In this document: piece after piece, positions 31,001 through 53,377 of the stretch | How positions within the stretch are numbered: position 1 is the first letter of the stretch | Layout: each line of letters begins with the position of its first letter | NCBI RefSeq assembly: GCF_020085105.1 | Contig: NC_058045.1 | Location: 5,718,333-5,782,332 of the forward strand | Origin: Siniperca chuatsi | Lineage: Eukaryota > Chordata > Actinopteri > Centrarchiformes > Sinipercidae | Reading direction: 5' to 3' | DNA: 64,000 bases | Made by a program: the position numbers and the translations under genes | Notes under the pieces: model-generated | Seen by the model: the letters and a program-made list of their open reading frames with translations, nothing else | The model's database searches: none | Told to the model about the DNA's origin: nothing

Positions 31001-33844
31001 TGGTCGAGTCAGCCAAACTGATGCTCTCAGATTTCTCTGGCTCGCTGTTAGATGCATACTCGTGTGCTGGTGACGTATCATGTAGAATATCAAGGAGGGG
31101 TTCGCTGCGTGTTTCCAGAGATTCAGAAACAAACTGAGAACCTTCTGATTTGCTGCTCCCCTGAGAAAATGATTGTACATCTGAGTGCTTTTCCTCTGGG
31201 ATTTCTTCTTGAGCTGCCTGTTTTGCTTCTGGAGGTGATTCATCTCTTTCAGTGTCATTCGCTCCTCCACCTCTTTCAGCGAAGTAGTCCCCCACCCAAG
31301 CCATCCGTGCAGCCTTTCTACTTCTTCTTCGGCTGCAGTTCTGTCTGCTCTCAGTCTGTCCATCAACAACAGGGATAGATTCATTTCAGTTTGCTCACAC
31401 AACAGTTATGATGTTTTAAGAAAAGGGAGTGGGGTGACATTTTAAGTTGCAGGTCCCACAGTGACATGCTTGGATTAAATTCTGTCCTTGACTGCATTTT
31501 TGATTGAAATAAAAGGACAAACTATTAAAATAGTATTAAAATAGCACGCATGACAAAATATGAGACACTGAGCAAGTGCAAACAGCATGCGCTAAGTGTC
31601 CTTTGGGTGCACAGTACATTATGTTACGCTGGTGCTACTCAAGTCCCGGTCATGTGACATTCTCTCAGAAAGTGCACCAAGGGTCATGTTAAGTTTTCTG
31701 TTCCTCCTGTACCACATAGACACACCATGGTGTCTTTATGCTCCCTTTCATAGCCATTAATGCATCAAACCTGTCAAATCAAGTTTGAAAATAAGAGATA
31801 GTTTAAACAATCAAAAAGAATTTAGGATTTTAGAACAGTAAGATAGTCTCAAGTAACTGATCAGTCACGGTAACTTATACAGTATATAATATACTTAAGC
31901 TATACACTTGTGTTGTGAGCCTAAATGTATTGAATTGGCCTTTAAAGTCTGGATATTTGGCTAGGAAGTCTAAAGGCAAACCGTAAAATGTACAAGTAAA
32001 CTGGACTGTTGCCTATGTACCAAAAAAGAAAGAAAGAAATGCTGATTATTTGTCGGGGCATTTTACTCACCAGTAATGTCTGTCCAGCTCCCTCTGATGT
32101 TCCTGACTGACCACCAGGGACTTGCTTGGCTTTCATAGCGTCCACTTCCTCTCCATGTTTTGACACATCTGGAGAAAAGAGATAGCCTATTTTACATTTA
32201 TATTGAGGCTGCACTATTACAGCCATGTTTTTTAAAATTTCACAATTATTTTCTTCATTTCACAATAAGCAAAATAAATATTCACCTGTTGAAATATTTT
32301 CCTGAGATGAAGCTTCCATTGCTGAAATGTTTTCCACAGTAGAGAAGTTCTGACTGCGAATTAATAAAATTGTGATCAGTCCGACTTAATTTATGTGTCT
32401 CGTATACTTCTATGTGACTATCACCAATCAACAAACCACAAAATAAAACTATTTTCCCATTTACAAACAGCCTGGATTGGTTGCAGGACCCCTGCAACTT
32501 CTTTCCACCAGTTATGTAACATGATTTGCTTCAAACTTATAAGTTTATATATATATATAATATATATATGTTTATAATACAGACCTCACACAGTCAACAA
32601 CTTCAAAAAATCTGATTAGCTAGTTTATCCTTTGCTCTACATACAGAATTCGATGTAGTTTGTCCCCTCTTTATAATATCAAGGCTTTTAGAAAAGTAGC
32701 AGCTTTCATACAAAAATTACAACAATAATTTTGGTCAGGCTACTGCGTACAGTATATCAGGTTTAACAGTAGCCAATATTTTTTTTATCATATGGCAGAA
32801 ACTAGCCAGTCTGCTCTTCCAACTTTGGAATGATAGACATTTCTCCCGACGTATGATTCTCGTAATTACATAAGTTGAATTGTGTCTAAAAACATCATCA
32901 GTATAGACTTTTAAAAATCCCCAGCAGTGAAACGCTTTATATCCTCACCCAACAGTCTTAAGGCAGCTTTTCTTGTTCACATTTTCCTTCTGTGGTTTCT
33001 CTTTCCTCTCTTTCACTCTCTGGTGACAGAACAGCACGTAGTTTCTGTTGTTATTGTTGGTCCAGAATGTCCCCACTGAAGTCTCATATCGCAGACAAAA
33101 GTCCACTCTGGCTCCCTGCTCTCCGAATGGGGGCACTAAGGTGAGCTTAAACGAGAAACAGTCCATCAGACCGTCACTGGAACCGGGGATGTACTCGGCC
33201 AGGAGGTCAAAGTGGCTGGACCAGGTGTCCAAAGTGGTTCGGACATATACCGCCTTACTGAAGGAGATGTTGAGGACACGGATCACTCCTTTCAGTATTG
33301 TGGTCCCTGGAAGTAACTCGATGGTCTCCAACTCCACTTTCTGTTCCCGTACTTTGACAAACAGCTCCTCAGTAGATAACGGGAGGGAGAAAGTGAGAGG
33401 AGTTAGGAAGTATTCCTCTGCATCTTGACCTTTGCCCTCAAAAGAGTCATACCCTGGCAGCTTGGGTACATCCCAAGTGTCAAACTCCTTCACCTGCACC
33501 AAACTGAGGCCTTTGACATCTGCAAAGGACACTCTCCTGGAGCCACACAGGGGCAACTCAGGCTCTGAGTCCTCGTCAGAGGCAGAGCTCCTTCTCCGTG
33601 GGAGAGGAGAAGATTTGGGCCTGATGCTGATCACCACCTCGCCCTCATCATCGTCCACATCCAAGGTACCGAGGCCTGGCACTCCTAAGAGGTTACAAGC
33701 CCCAGAAGGTCCTGGTTGTCCCACAAACTCCATGGGGCTCTCCGTGAGAGAGTCAGTGGGAAGTGAACTGCAGTGCTTCTGCTTCTGGCAACTGACATTC
33801 AACATGCTCTGACTTAACAGATGGAGTCGAGTTACAGATGACAT
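28002..33844 (-). CDS. ppp1r3a: Protein phosphatase 1 regulatory subunit 3A (muscle glycogen-targeting subunit)
   Basis: Four minus-strand coding exons: 33844-32949, 32353-32286, 32168-32071 and 31355-28002. They sum to 4416 nt (1471 residues; human about 1120). Near residues 83-90 is a basic-Ser cluster RRRSSASDEDSE, followed by the PP1-docking RVSF at about 104-107. A CBM21 glycogen-binding domain spans about 150-275 and includes YETSVGTFWTNNNNRNY. A very long acidic, low-complexity region, Glu/Lys-rich between about 29.5 and 28.9 kb, leads to a C-terminal hydrophobic hairpin (LLYATLIVVFLVVAYHYDF...) that anchors the family to sarcoplasmic reticulum. It brings PP1 to glycogen and SR so that glycogen synthase is activated. 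The start is uncertain: the ATG at 33844 lies only 18 bp from a TATA/MEF2-like site, and the ATG at 33733 (MEFVGQPGP) is an alternative. A possible poly(A) signal is at 27735-27730. Confidence 0.95.
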
Positions 33845-33861
33845 TGTTGCAAGGGCCAACA

Positions 33862-33871
33862 CTATAAATAG
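33862..33871 (-). promoter_or_regulatory. MEF2-type / TATA element of ppp1r3a
   Basis: CTATAAATAG on the plus strand and CTATTTATAG on the minus strand both fit the MEF2 consensus CTA(A/T)4TAG and can act as a TATA box. It lies just upstream of the first ppp1r3a ATG. A muscle-restricted gene is a sensible MEF2 target, but binding is inferred. Confidence 0.5.
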
Positions 33872-34527
33872 GCGAGAAGGGACCTAAACTATGTACAGTA
33901 GTCTACGCTCAGGAGGAGAAAATATCATCCTCTTGCCCCTTTGAGGCAGGCCGCTTGTGTGATATAATCTACAAAATAGATTGACAATTATCTAATTTTC
34001 TTACTGGAAAACTACCCCAACACTTAAAAGCTCTAATCGTTCTTATGTAACTGTACTAATTGTTCCCTGGAGAGTTATAATGCTATTCACACAGCAAGCA
34101 TGATATTTACCATGACAGCTATTTGTGCTTACATGAAATCTAAAACAGAACATATGGCCTTTGCATACTGTTGAGGCCTCCAAAATAATTTCCACTGACC
34201 AATTGCTGACTCTCTGATGGTGCAATAACTGTGAAAGCCTGATAGAATGTAAGAAACAACCATTCCACATAAGCTTATTTTTTATCTGCTTGTCCCTTAT
34301 CAAGATATTTATGCAGATACCAGAATTATACAGTTTACAGCAGTGCATTGTGTTTGCACTATTTCCTGTGTTTATCTCACAGCTGTGACAAAATGGCATG
34401 TCCAGCCCACGCCATGACCAAAGTGGTTACTCCTTAATCTTACCGAGCAAATAAAATACATATTTTAAAAGTGAGTAAGAGTGCTGTGTCTCAACCCCCC
34501 CACCCCCCCAAAAATGGATATGAGCAG

Positions 34528-34534
34528 TATAAAA
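34528..34534 (+). promoter_or_regulatory. TATA box of the foxq2-type gene
   Basis: TATAAAA, about 150 bp before the ATG at 34682. A start roughly 25-30 bp downstream would give a 5' UTR of about 120 nt without an intron. Confidence 0.5.
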
Positions 34535-34681
34535 GCATGTAAAGCCTGTAAGGCTGTCAGGGAAGAAAATGGTTTCAGCATTTTGTCCAACAGGAAAGAA
34601 CCAAACTGTGGGATCTGATACGGACAGGATACTAAATTTCACTGCTGTGCAAGGACTTGGAAGTTACATTAAAAAGAAACA

Positions 34682-35707
34682 ATGAATACAGAAAAAGGAA
34701 GGACAAGACAACATCTCACAGATACTTCATACATGAAAGAAGAAAAAGTAGGATGTGACTTCATAAATGCATCTAAGACGGAAGAGAACAGCAGAGACAT
34801 TATTGCACAAGAAATGACTGCAACAATGGCAGATGCTGTCAGTACCTATGAGAACATCCTCACCAGCCCAGCCCATCATCCAGATAATTTGATGAGCTCC
34901 TCAGACAATCCCTCGTCTGAGGACACTCAGCTCTTCTCAAAGCCCTTGCTCTCATATGTCGCCCTAATTGCCAAAGTCATCCTGTCCTCACCCTCCCAGA
35001 AACTCAACCTGGCGTCCATCTACAGAGCAATGGAGGAGCAGTTTCCCTACCTCAGGAGCCGGGGTCCGGGCTGGAGGAACAGCGTCCGGCACAACTTGTC
35101 CGTGAACGACTGCTTTGTGAAGGTGGGCCGCTGTGAGGATGGTCGTGGCCATTACTGGGGTGTCCACCAAGCTCACCTGAGAGACTTCCAGCAGGGGAAT
35201 TTCAGGCAGTACAGCAAGGCCAGGGGGAGGAGGGAGAGGGAGCGATGTGACAAAGCGGCAAGGTGTGTGGCTTGGATGGAGACAAGTTACTTCCTTGGAA
35301 GACTCTATGAGAGCAGATCTTTGGGTTGGGTGGAGCCACAATGCCCTCTGCAGGAACCAAGGAGGTATCAGATGAGTTCTGTGGACTGGACCAACCGCTA
35401 TCAGCCTTGGAACGTCAATGTGGGCTGGGTACAATCCCCCAGCTGGATGAAATTTTACTATTTTCCAAAGAGGCTACCAGAGTCATATGGCAGGGCCACA
35501 GCTGTAGGAGGGCACAACAGTCAACCCATGACCTCTAGACTGCACTATTTGGAGATGAGTGACCCAGTACTGAAAGGCATGAAAGAGTCATATGACAGCA
35601 GGTTCATGACACCACCAGTGCAAGCTTTCAGATTTCCTGGCTGCTGGTGTATGTCTCCAGTCATCAAAGAGTTAATAAAACCTTTACCTTGCAAAGTCAG
35701 TTTTTAA
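34682..35707 (+). CDS. foxq2: Forkhead transcription factor, FoxQ2 type, single exon
   Basis: An uninterrupted 341-residue frame. The forkhead spans about residues 87-176, with recognition helix WRNSVRHNLSVNDCF at 131-145 and wing GRCEDGRGHYWGVHQAHLRDF. The GrGH(Y/F)W..H.a...DF..G.(F/Y) pattern is a FoxQ2 hallmark; FoxE, FoxH and FoxQ1 wings differ. FoxQ2 is an ancient class lost in placental mammals; in zebrafish it is linked to blue-cone identity. The usual first wing-tail run of arginines is reduced to RQYSKARGRRERER. A weak EH1-like repression motif (STYENIL) sits at about 54-60. The frame starts 838 bp from the ppp1r3a ATG in divergent orientation, and the foxp2-like gene follows on the same strand. 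AATAAA signals at 36503 and 36615 would give a 0.8-0.9 kb 3' UTR. Assignment rests on recalled family sequence, not a tree. Confidence 0.8.
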   Translation: MNTEKGRTRQHLTDTSYMKEEKVGCDFINASKTEENSRDIIAQEMTATMADAVSTYENILTSPAHHPDNLMSSSDNPSSEDTQLFSKPLLSYVALIAKVILSSPSQKLNLASIYRAMEEQFPYLRSRGPGWRNSVRHNLSVNDCFVKVGRCEDGRGHYWGVHQAHLRDFQQGNFRQYSKARGRRERERCDKAARCVAWMETSYFLGRLYESRSLGWVEPQCPLQEPRRYQMSSVDWTNRYQPWNVNVGWVQSPSWMKFYYFPKRLPESYGRATAVGGHNSQPMTSRLHYLEMSDPVLKGMKESYDSRFMTPPVQAFRFPGCWCMSPVIKELIKPLPCKVSF

Positions 35708-38140
35708 TTTCACCCCCAAACTGTCTCAAAGCATTATGATGAAAAGTAGAAAAAGATGGAGACCACATGGAAATGTTTTTGCTGAATATACAGAACAAAT
35801 GTATCTTAATTATTTCTTCCAATGTAAACTGGAAGCAGGTAAATACTAATCCAGTAGGTGGCAGAAAGTTACCTTGGTAACACTATCCACAATTCAGTCT
35901 TTAATTGCTCTTGAGTCTGTCCTGCTTTAAGACATGTTTTGTGGAGAGAAGATATATTTGGCCTCTCTGTCACTTATATAAAAGCATCATATCTAAATGT
36001 ACAGCACTAATCCATATTTACAAGGTGTGAATAGCTTAATCTTTAACATGTATTAGCCTGCATTAGCTATGCCATGATATTTATTTTATTCTTATGCCAT
36101 GACTAGAGAGAAACACTTAAAAAAAGAATGGATTCAGGGTCTTTGTTCCTTACTTTGATATCCCCCCTAGCCTGGCCTTTTGTCCTCATCATGTACTTGC
36201 AGTCTGTAAAACATATTTTCCAATTAAGAGCTGACATTACACGAAACCACTACAGGAATGTGATGAAGGTGGCATGCTTAAAAGAAAAAAAGAAAGGAAA
36301 GAGTAAAAGAAAAGAAGAGTAAAACTGAATGAAAACAATGAACCAAAATGCTTAAAAACATGAAGAGGTGCAGAAATGTCCTGTACAAAGTTTCAGTCAT
36401 TTCAGGTATTGTTTGTCAATGCAGCTGTGTGGAACTTTTACACTATCAGCAGCCAAAATTAAAACTCTTTTGTTTTTAACAGATGAACTGATATGCTATT
36501 CAAATAAAAGTGAAGACGCTACTGTAAATAGCTCTTTGATAACAGTTTGACAGTTGTGTGGCTGTAGAGCTCTTTTTGTTGTTCAAAACTTGTAGATATC
36601 TGACTGCATATCTAAATAAAGTCACAGATGACTATACTTGTCTTTTCTCAAACCGGACCCTTTGTTTTAATCATGAAAGACAATAAATGATGCTTGTTTT
36701 CAGGCATTTTGTTTTTAATGTTTTTTTAAATTGTATTGTGTATGTCTATGAATATCAACAAAGAAAAGTAATGCCTGTAAAAATGCATTCTTACTGCAAA
36801 ATAGACAACTCGAAAGCACAACAGCATGTTTTATTTATATATTATGTTACAATATACATTATTTTTTTTATGTCATTGCAAAGTAGACGTGATGTTTATT
36901 GATTAATGCAAATTGTAGAGGACTTTTTTTTTTACAAATGCAGACAAAAAAATCATCTGTACATATGTGGAGACACTCAGCAGAAAAGCAGTTACTTTTA
37001 AGCCTAAAATAAAAATGATCTATAGCTGATTTGGAAACTATTTTGTCTTGTTTTTCACATCCTGGTAATCAACTGCTATTCTCACTGTCTCATTCACTGA
37101 CTGACACTGTGACTCCTCCCCCTCAGGTAGACACACAACTCCATCAGTTCTCTCCCATCCTCACTCCAAACTGCATGACTTAGAGACATCAACTCTGCCT
37201 GGCTGCTCTGAATTCAACTGTTCATCTTAACGGTATGTAGCTGTAACACAGTTCTGACACAAATAGAGGTGTCAGACAGCTTTCAGTGATTTTATTTCTT
37301 GGATGCTTTTAGGAGTTAATACTTAAAGTTAAACTCATACTTGTGCTCAGTTTTAGAGGTAATAGGTTGTATTTTATGGCTCTCTTGCGTATTTGTAGGA
37401 TCTTTTTTTGCCTCTTAGTTTCCATTTCATGCAGTGCCGAGATAAGTTAAGATATGTAATAAAAAGGTGGCTTTGAAAAACTCCATGCAAGCTTTCCTGG
37501 ATCTTCATGCCCGCCAATAAGAAGCCACAGATACATTTACTGACTATATTCTGCGTCAAATAACACTGATTTGAGTTGTGAGAATCTGAAATTATACAAT
37601 AACTTTTGTATATATAGTGAATGCATATAGACACCTCCATTTTAGAACCTACTGCAAATCACCTGTTATTGTTATTTGTGCATGAGGTCTGGATGATGTT
37701 AATCTCCAGAAATTGGGATCTTTTAAATGTTAATTAACTACGCTGAAATACCTTTGCTTCTTTGCTGTTTCCACTGACATGCAATTCAAGTCTTACATGG
37801 AAATCCTAGATTCATTAACTTTATCTAGTCTTTGGTTCTGTAAACTGCATCTATAGAGTTTCATTGGATTTGAAGCCTTGCATTGCTTATTTCAGTTGTG
37901 CAAAGAAATGTTGTTGTTTTCTGCTGTATTTTTTCTTTCTCTTTGTATGTTCTATTAGCCAGCACCTCAATAAGCATGACCACCATCTTGGTATTTTTTA
38001 AGAATTTCAAGTTAGTTTTCTTTCTTGCCATGTGTTTAATGCAAAGCCCCACAAAGGTACAATTTAGCAATGATTTAGCTGAACTGTATCTACAGTGTTT
38101 GAATCTTACAGCTTATTTGGTGTTGACTGTTTTCTTCTAG
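35708..38140. other. foxq2 3' UTR, spacer and probable non-coding first exon of the foxp2-like gene
   Basis: The foxq2 3' UTR probably ends near 36.64 kb. Around 37105-37231 is a pyrimidine-rich block ending AACG followed by GTATGT, a good donor. This may be a 5' untranslated exon spliced to the acceptor at 38140. No coding sequence is supported. Confidence 0.4.
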
Positions 38141-38153
38141 GACCTGAGCTGGG

Positions 38154-49579
<11,426 letters not shown>

Positions 49580-50559
49580 CAAAAGAAGGGTTTCAGACGG
49601 AAAGCAGTTGCAAAGCAGCATAGTGAGCATTCGTTGAACATTCAGGGATGTAGACCACAGTTTACATATTATACCATCTTAACATGTAAATCTTCAGTGT
49701 GTAGTGCCAGGCGTCGTTTGATCAAATACACACCAGAATGGAGCTATTCAGAGTTGTGGTTCATTATATGGTTCATATATTCATATGTTCTGATTTAGTT
49801 GTCTGTGGAGTACGTGTCTGCAGCAGTCGACTTTTTCTGTTGACATTTCAGCCTTAAAGAAAAGGAAGTGGAATATAGTGCCACCTGTGGTTTTTGTGTC
49901 GGCCTATCACTTGATTATTCTTTTTTGATCAGCTAGAGATTTAAGAAAATATTTAAAATAATGGGTTAAGGATATGATAAAAGGACTAAAAGGTATTACA
50001 GTTAAAAATGAGATTCAAAATGATCTCATTATAATTATTGTCTTTTTTTTCAATTAAAAGTGCATCATGACAAGCATCAAAGTAAAAAAACATACATGAG
50101 AATGTACACAGTCAAAAATAGAGTTGGGATCTGATAGTTTGGGGGACATTATGTCCTTTTTGCCATGAACAAATCCTTTCATGTAAATGATACATTCCAA
50201 AGGCCAAAGTAGGTGATTTACATCAACGTTTGTTATTATGTAATGAGTGTAATATGTAGAGAAAGAACGTTGATTGTGATAGTTCAAAGAATTAACACAG
50301 GGTGAATGTGAATGTTAAAGTGCAGCAAAGACAGAGATGTTTTGTGGTGATGAAATATCTGAAAACATGTATAGTTTGTGCTGTGGCTTCTCTCTGTTGT
50401 CTTTGTACATTAAAAGAAATCTTGTAAGATGCACATCAACCTGCTGAAATGTGTTTTATCAATGTTCATTTGTTTTCAAAAGTCACTATGTGTGTTTTCC
50501 TGTTTCCCTGTGTAACTTATGTATTTAATACAGAGCTGTGTTTCCACTGAAATAAAGAT

Positions 50560-52922
50560 TGTTCCAAACATTCCACTTTTATAACTAACATTTTGAGTCT
50601 TTACAATAGATGTTGGGTAAATACAACTCTCTGTATTTATAAAAATGTGTTTGTCTGTAATTGTATGTCCAACATGAATGATGTAATAAAGATATGTAAT
50701 ATATATGTTTGTCAATTAATGCTGTTTATTTTATCATGGTCACACCTGTGATTAATGGTATTGAAAAAACATTTGTGTTTTGATGTCAAACTCTACATTC
50801 AGACCAAATTTAAATGTTATACACTGTTAAAGGTGGGGCATGTGATTCTGGAGAAATCCAACACAGTGACAAATACCGTGATATAGAGCGAACAACAGCA
50901 CAGCAAGTAATATAACTAAACTAAACTAAACTAAAACTAAAACATAACGTTAGCTAGTCTGTTAGCGGACGGTGAGGAGATATTCGCTGAATTTGACAAA
51001 AAGACGTGTATCGAAATGCATCAGAATTGCATACCTCACCTCTAAGCGTTGTTACCCACCAGTAGACTTATCCCATCCCACAAGCTGCCACTAACCTGGC
51101 TACACCTGTTAGAGTGTATGTTTGGTATTTGGTAATTTCACATTGAAAATTAAAAAAAATACTTTGTTTTGGGTAAACATACTTGTTGTTTTGTCATGTT
51201 TATGCTTGTGTAAGCAGCATAATACAGTACGTATGAACATAAGCTGAACAAATAAATGTTTTTATTAGGCTTGACTGAATGCTAATAGCAATAGCAGGGT
51301 CATGTTGCCCAGGGCTTTAGTTTGGGTCGTTCTAATAAGAAATTAGAATGAATCAAATCTAATCAAATTGGACTATGATAGATATTTCAAAATCTATTCA
51401 CATAGATATTCATTGCAATCCAAATCCTTCACAATACTGCTGCAGTGTGCAATTTTGAATGTTTATTTAGTAATTTGTTTTATGCAGTTGGTGTAAAAGC
51501 AATGCTAGTTACGTCTATGAGGACAGTAAGAATACATGTACAACTGTGGGTGAATTAAAGCTGCCATACCTTAAAATACCTACTGCAAAGAATAATGATT
51601 AACATTAAATTATTATATCTGAACCAATGATTTTAAAACCATTTCTGTTAACATTCATGGTTGTTTGTCTCTTGATGATCACTAAGAGAAGGTTTCAGTT
51701 TACTCTCCTTTTTAATCACATCAACATGTAAAAATGCTCAAATTCATGGATAAACAATCCCAACAGCATCACATGGTCTCATCCACTGATGAACCCCACG
51801 AAGTGAAGCTGATGCTGTAGACTTCACAACCAAATACAGAACAAAGGCAGACTTTTCAGCTCCCTGTTTTGACTAATGTCAGTAATTGTCTTGGCTGATA
51901 ACGAGTTAGCTTTAAGTTTGCTGTTGCCTCTCAGGGCTTCCTTTGATTCGCTGTCAGCCTATTAGATGACATTTTCTTGTCATTGCCTCTCCACGCTGCG
52001 TTTACTGACTGAAAGTTAGCATGGTGCTAGACAACTTCAACAGCTTCACTTATGTGTTGCTTTGATGTGCCATAATCTCACTGTGAGGCTGGCAAGTCAA
52101 CATGTTTTTCAACGCAGCATTTTTGACAGCACTTAGTCAACAGCCCCTCCGACAGGGCTGGTCCCTGTTCATCTTCTCAGCAACATGTAATGATGCCCAT
52201 GAGTCCAATCTCTTCATAAAATCCTCATCTGTGGGAAAACAATATTTCCACATACAAAGATTTGTATGTGTGAAGTGTCACTGACTGCAATTAATAACTT
52301 TTTATTTTTTTTATTTTGTTTTGGGAGGTTGAAATTAAAACTCAGAATAAGTGATTGATTGAAGACTACTTTGCGCTCTCAAATGACAGACTTAACATTA
52401 AACCAGGGACATGGAGTTTGCAAACCTCATCCACTGAAGAAGACCATGACATTCTGTTAAAATAGTAAGTGGACCTTGAGTTAAGATTTTTTGCCAAACA
52501 AAAGAGTACAAACAAGCATCATTTACATAACAATGATTCTGTTAATTAGATTCATTTGAAATGTTGCACATAAAAATATGTTATTTAAAAGTATATAGAA
52601 GTACAACTTTGTCCATTGGACTCTTCAGCTTCCTGCCAGTTTGCAGTTCTGCAGGTGTTACTCCTGCAGTTTCTTGAACAGCAGAGTTTACGGCAAATCT
52701 GAACTCCGCAAGGTGTTGATCCTATTTATATGTTGTTGTTTTGTACAGTATGTTACCGAATGTATGTGTTACCTAAAATGTCATGTTTGATGTATGGTGG
52801 TGTTTTCTTATCCCATGTGGGATGGGAAAGCATGAATTACATCATTTCAGAGCAAATTAGTAATTGCATTTATTTGCATATTGAATGCTAGAAAGTATAC
52901 AAATTTGACAGTTTGTATGAAT

Positions 52923-52956
<34 letters not shown>

Positions 52957-53377
52957 ATAAGAGGGCGAGAGAGCTTGCATACATGCAGTATTCAGCTAAC
53001 ACACTTGTGGGGTATGTGTCTCCATTATGTTAGGTGACTAAAAGCAGAACAGAGAGGGCAACCTAAAGTCACACAACCAGGCCTCTGCCGTCTCCGCTGT
53101 TCTGTGATCAGCATGTTTAGAGCGGCCACTCAGGGATCTGCTGGGAAGGGAAGTGTTATTTAGTGACTGAACAACAACAAAACGCCGACCCCCATACACA
53201 CCCACACCCACACCCACACAGTACAGCTCACAGTCTCCTGAGCGGTGACTCAGGCCTGCATGTTGGGTGTTGTTGGAGGTTTCCTGACCTCTTGGTGTGG
53301 ACAGAAGCAGGAGGATGGACAAAGTGGACGGTTGAACAAAGTGTAAGAGAGATCCTGAGCAGTCATGATTATCAGAC
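50560..53377. other. Intergenic sequence between foxp2-like and mdfic-like genes
   Basis: No supported coding exon. It includes a short (aaact)n run near 50910-50940, a (TG)n tract at 52923-52957 and an ACCCACACCC-type tract near 53197-53220. The last few hundred bases before 53378 may carry mdfic-like 5' untranslated sequence. Confidence 0.4.
52923..52957 (+). repeat. (TG)n microsatellite
   Basis: About 34 bp of uninterrupted TG dinucleotides. Confidence 0.9.

Noticed and set aside
28251-31378. Several plus-strand frames of 60-110 residues across ppp1r3a
   Set aside because: All are opposite-strand shadows of the last ppp1r3a exon; Phe/Ser/Leu richness comes from reversed Glu/Lys codons.
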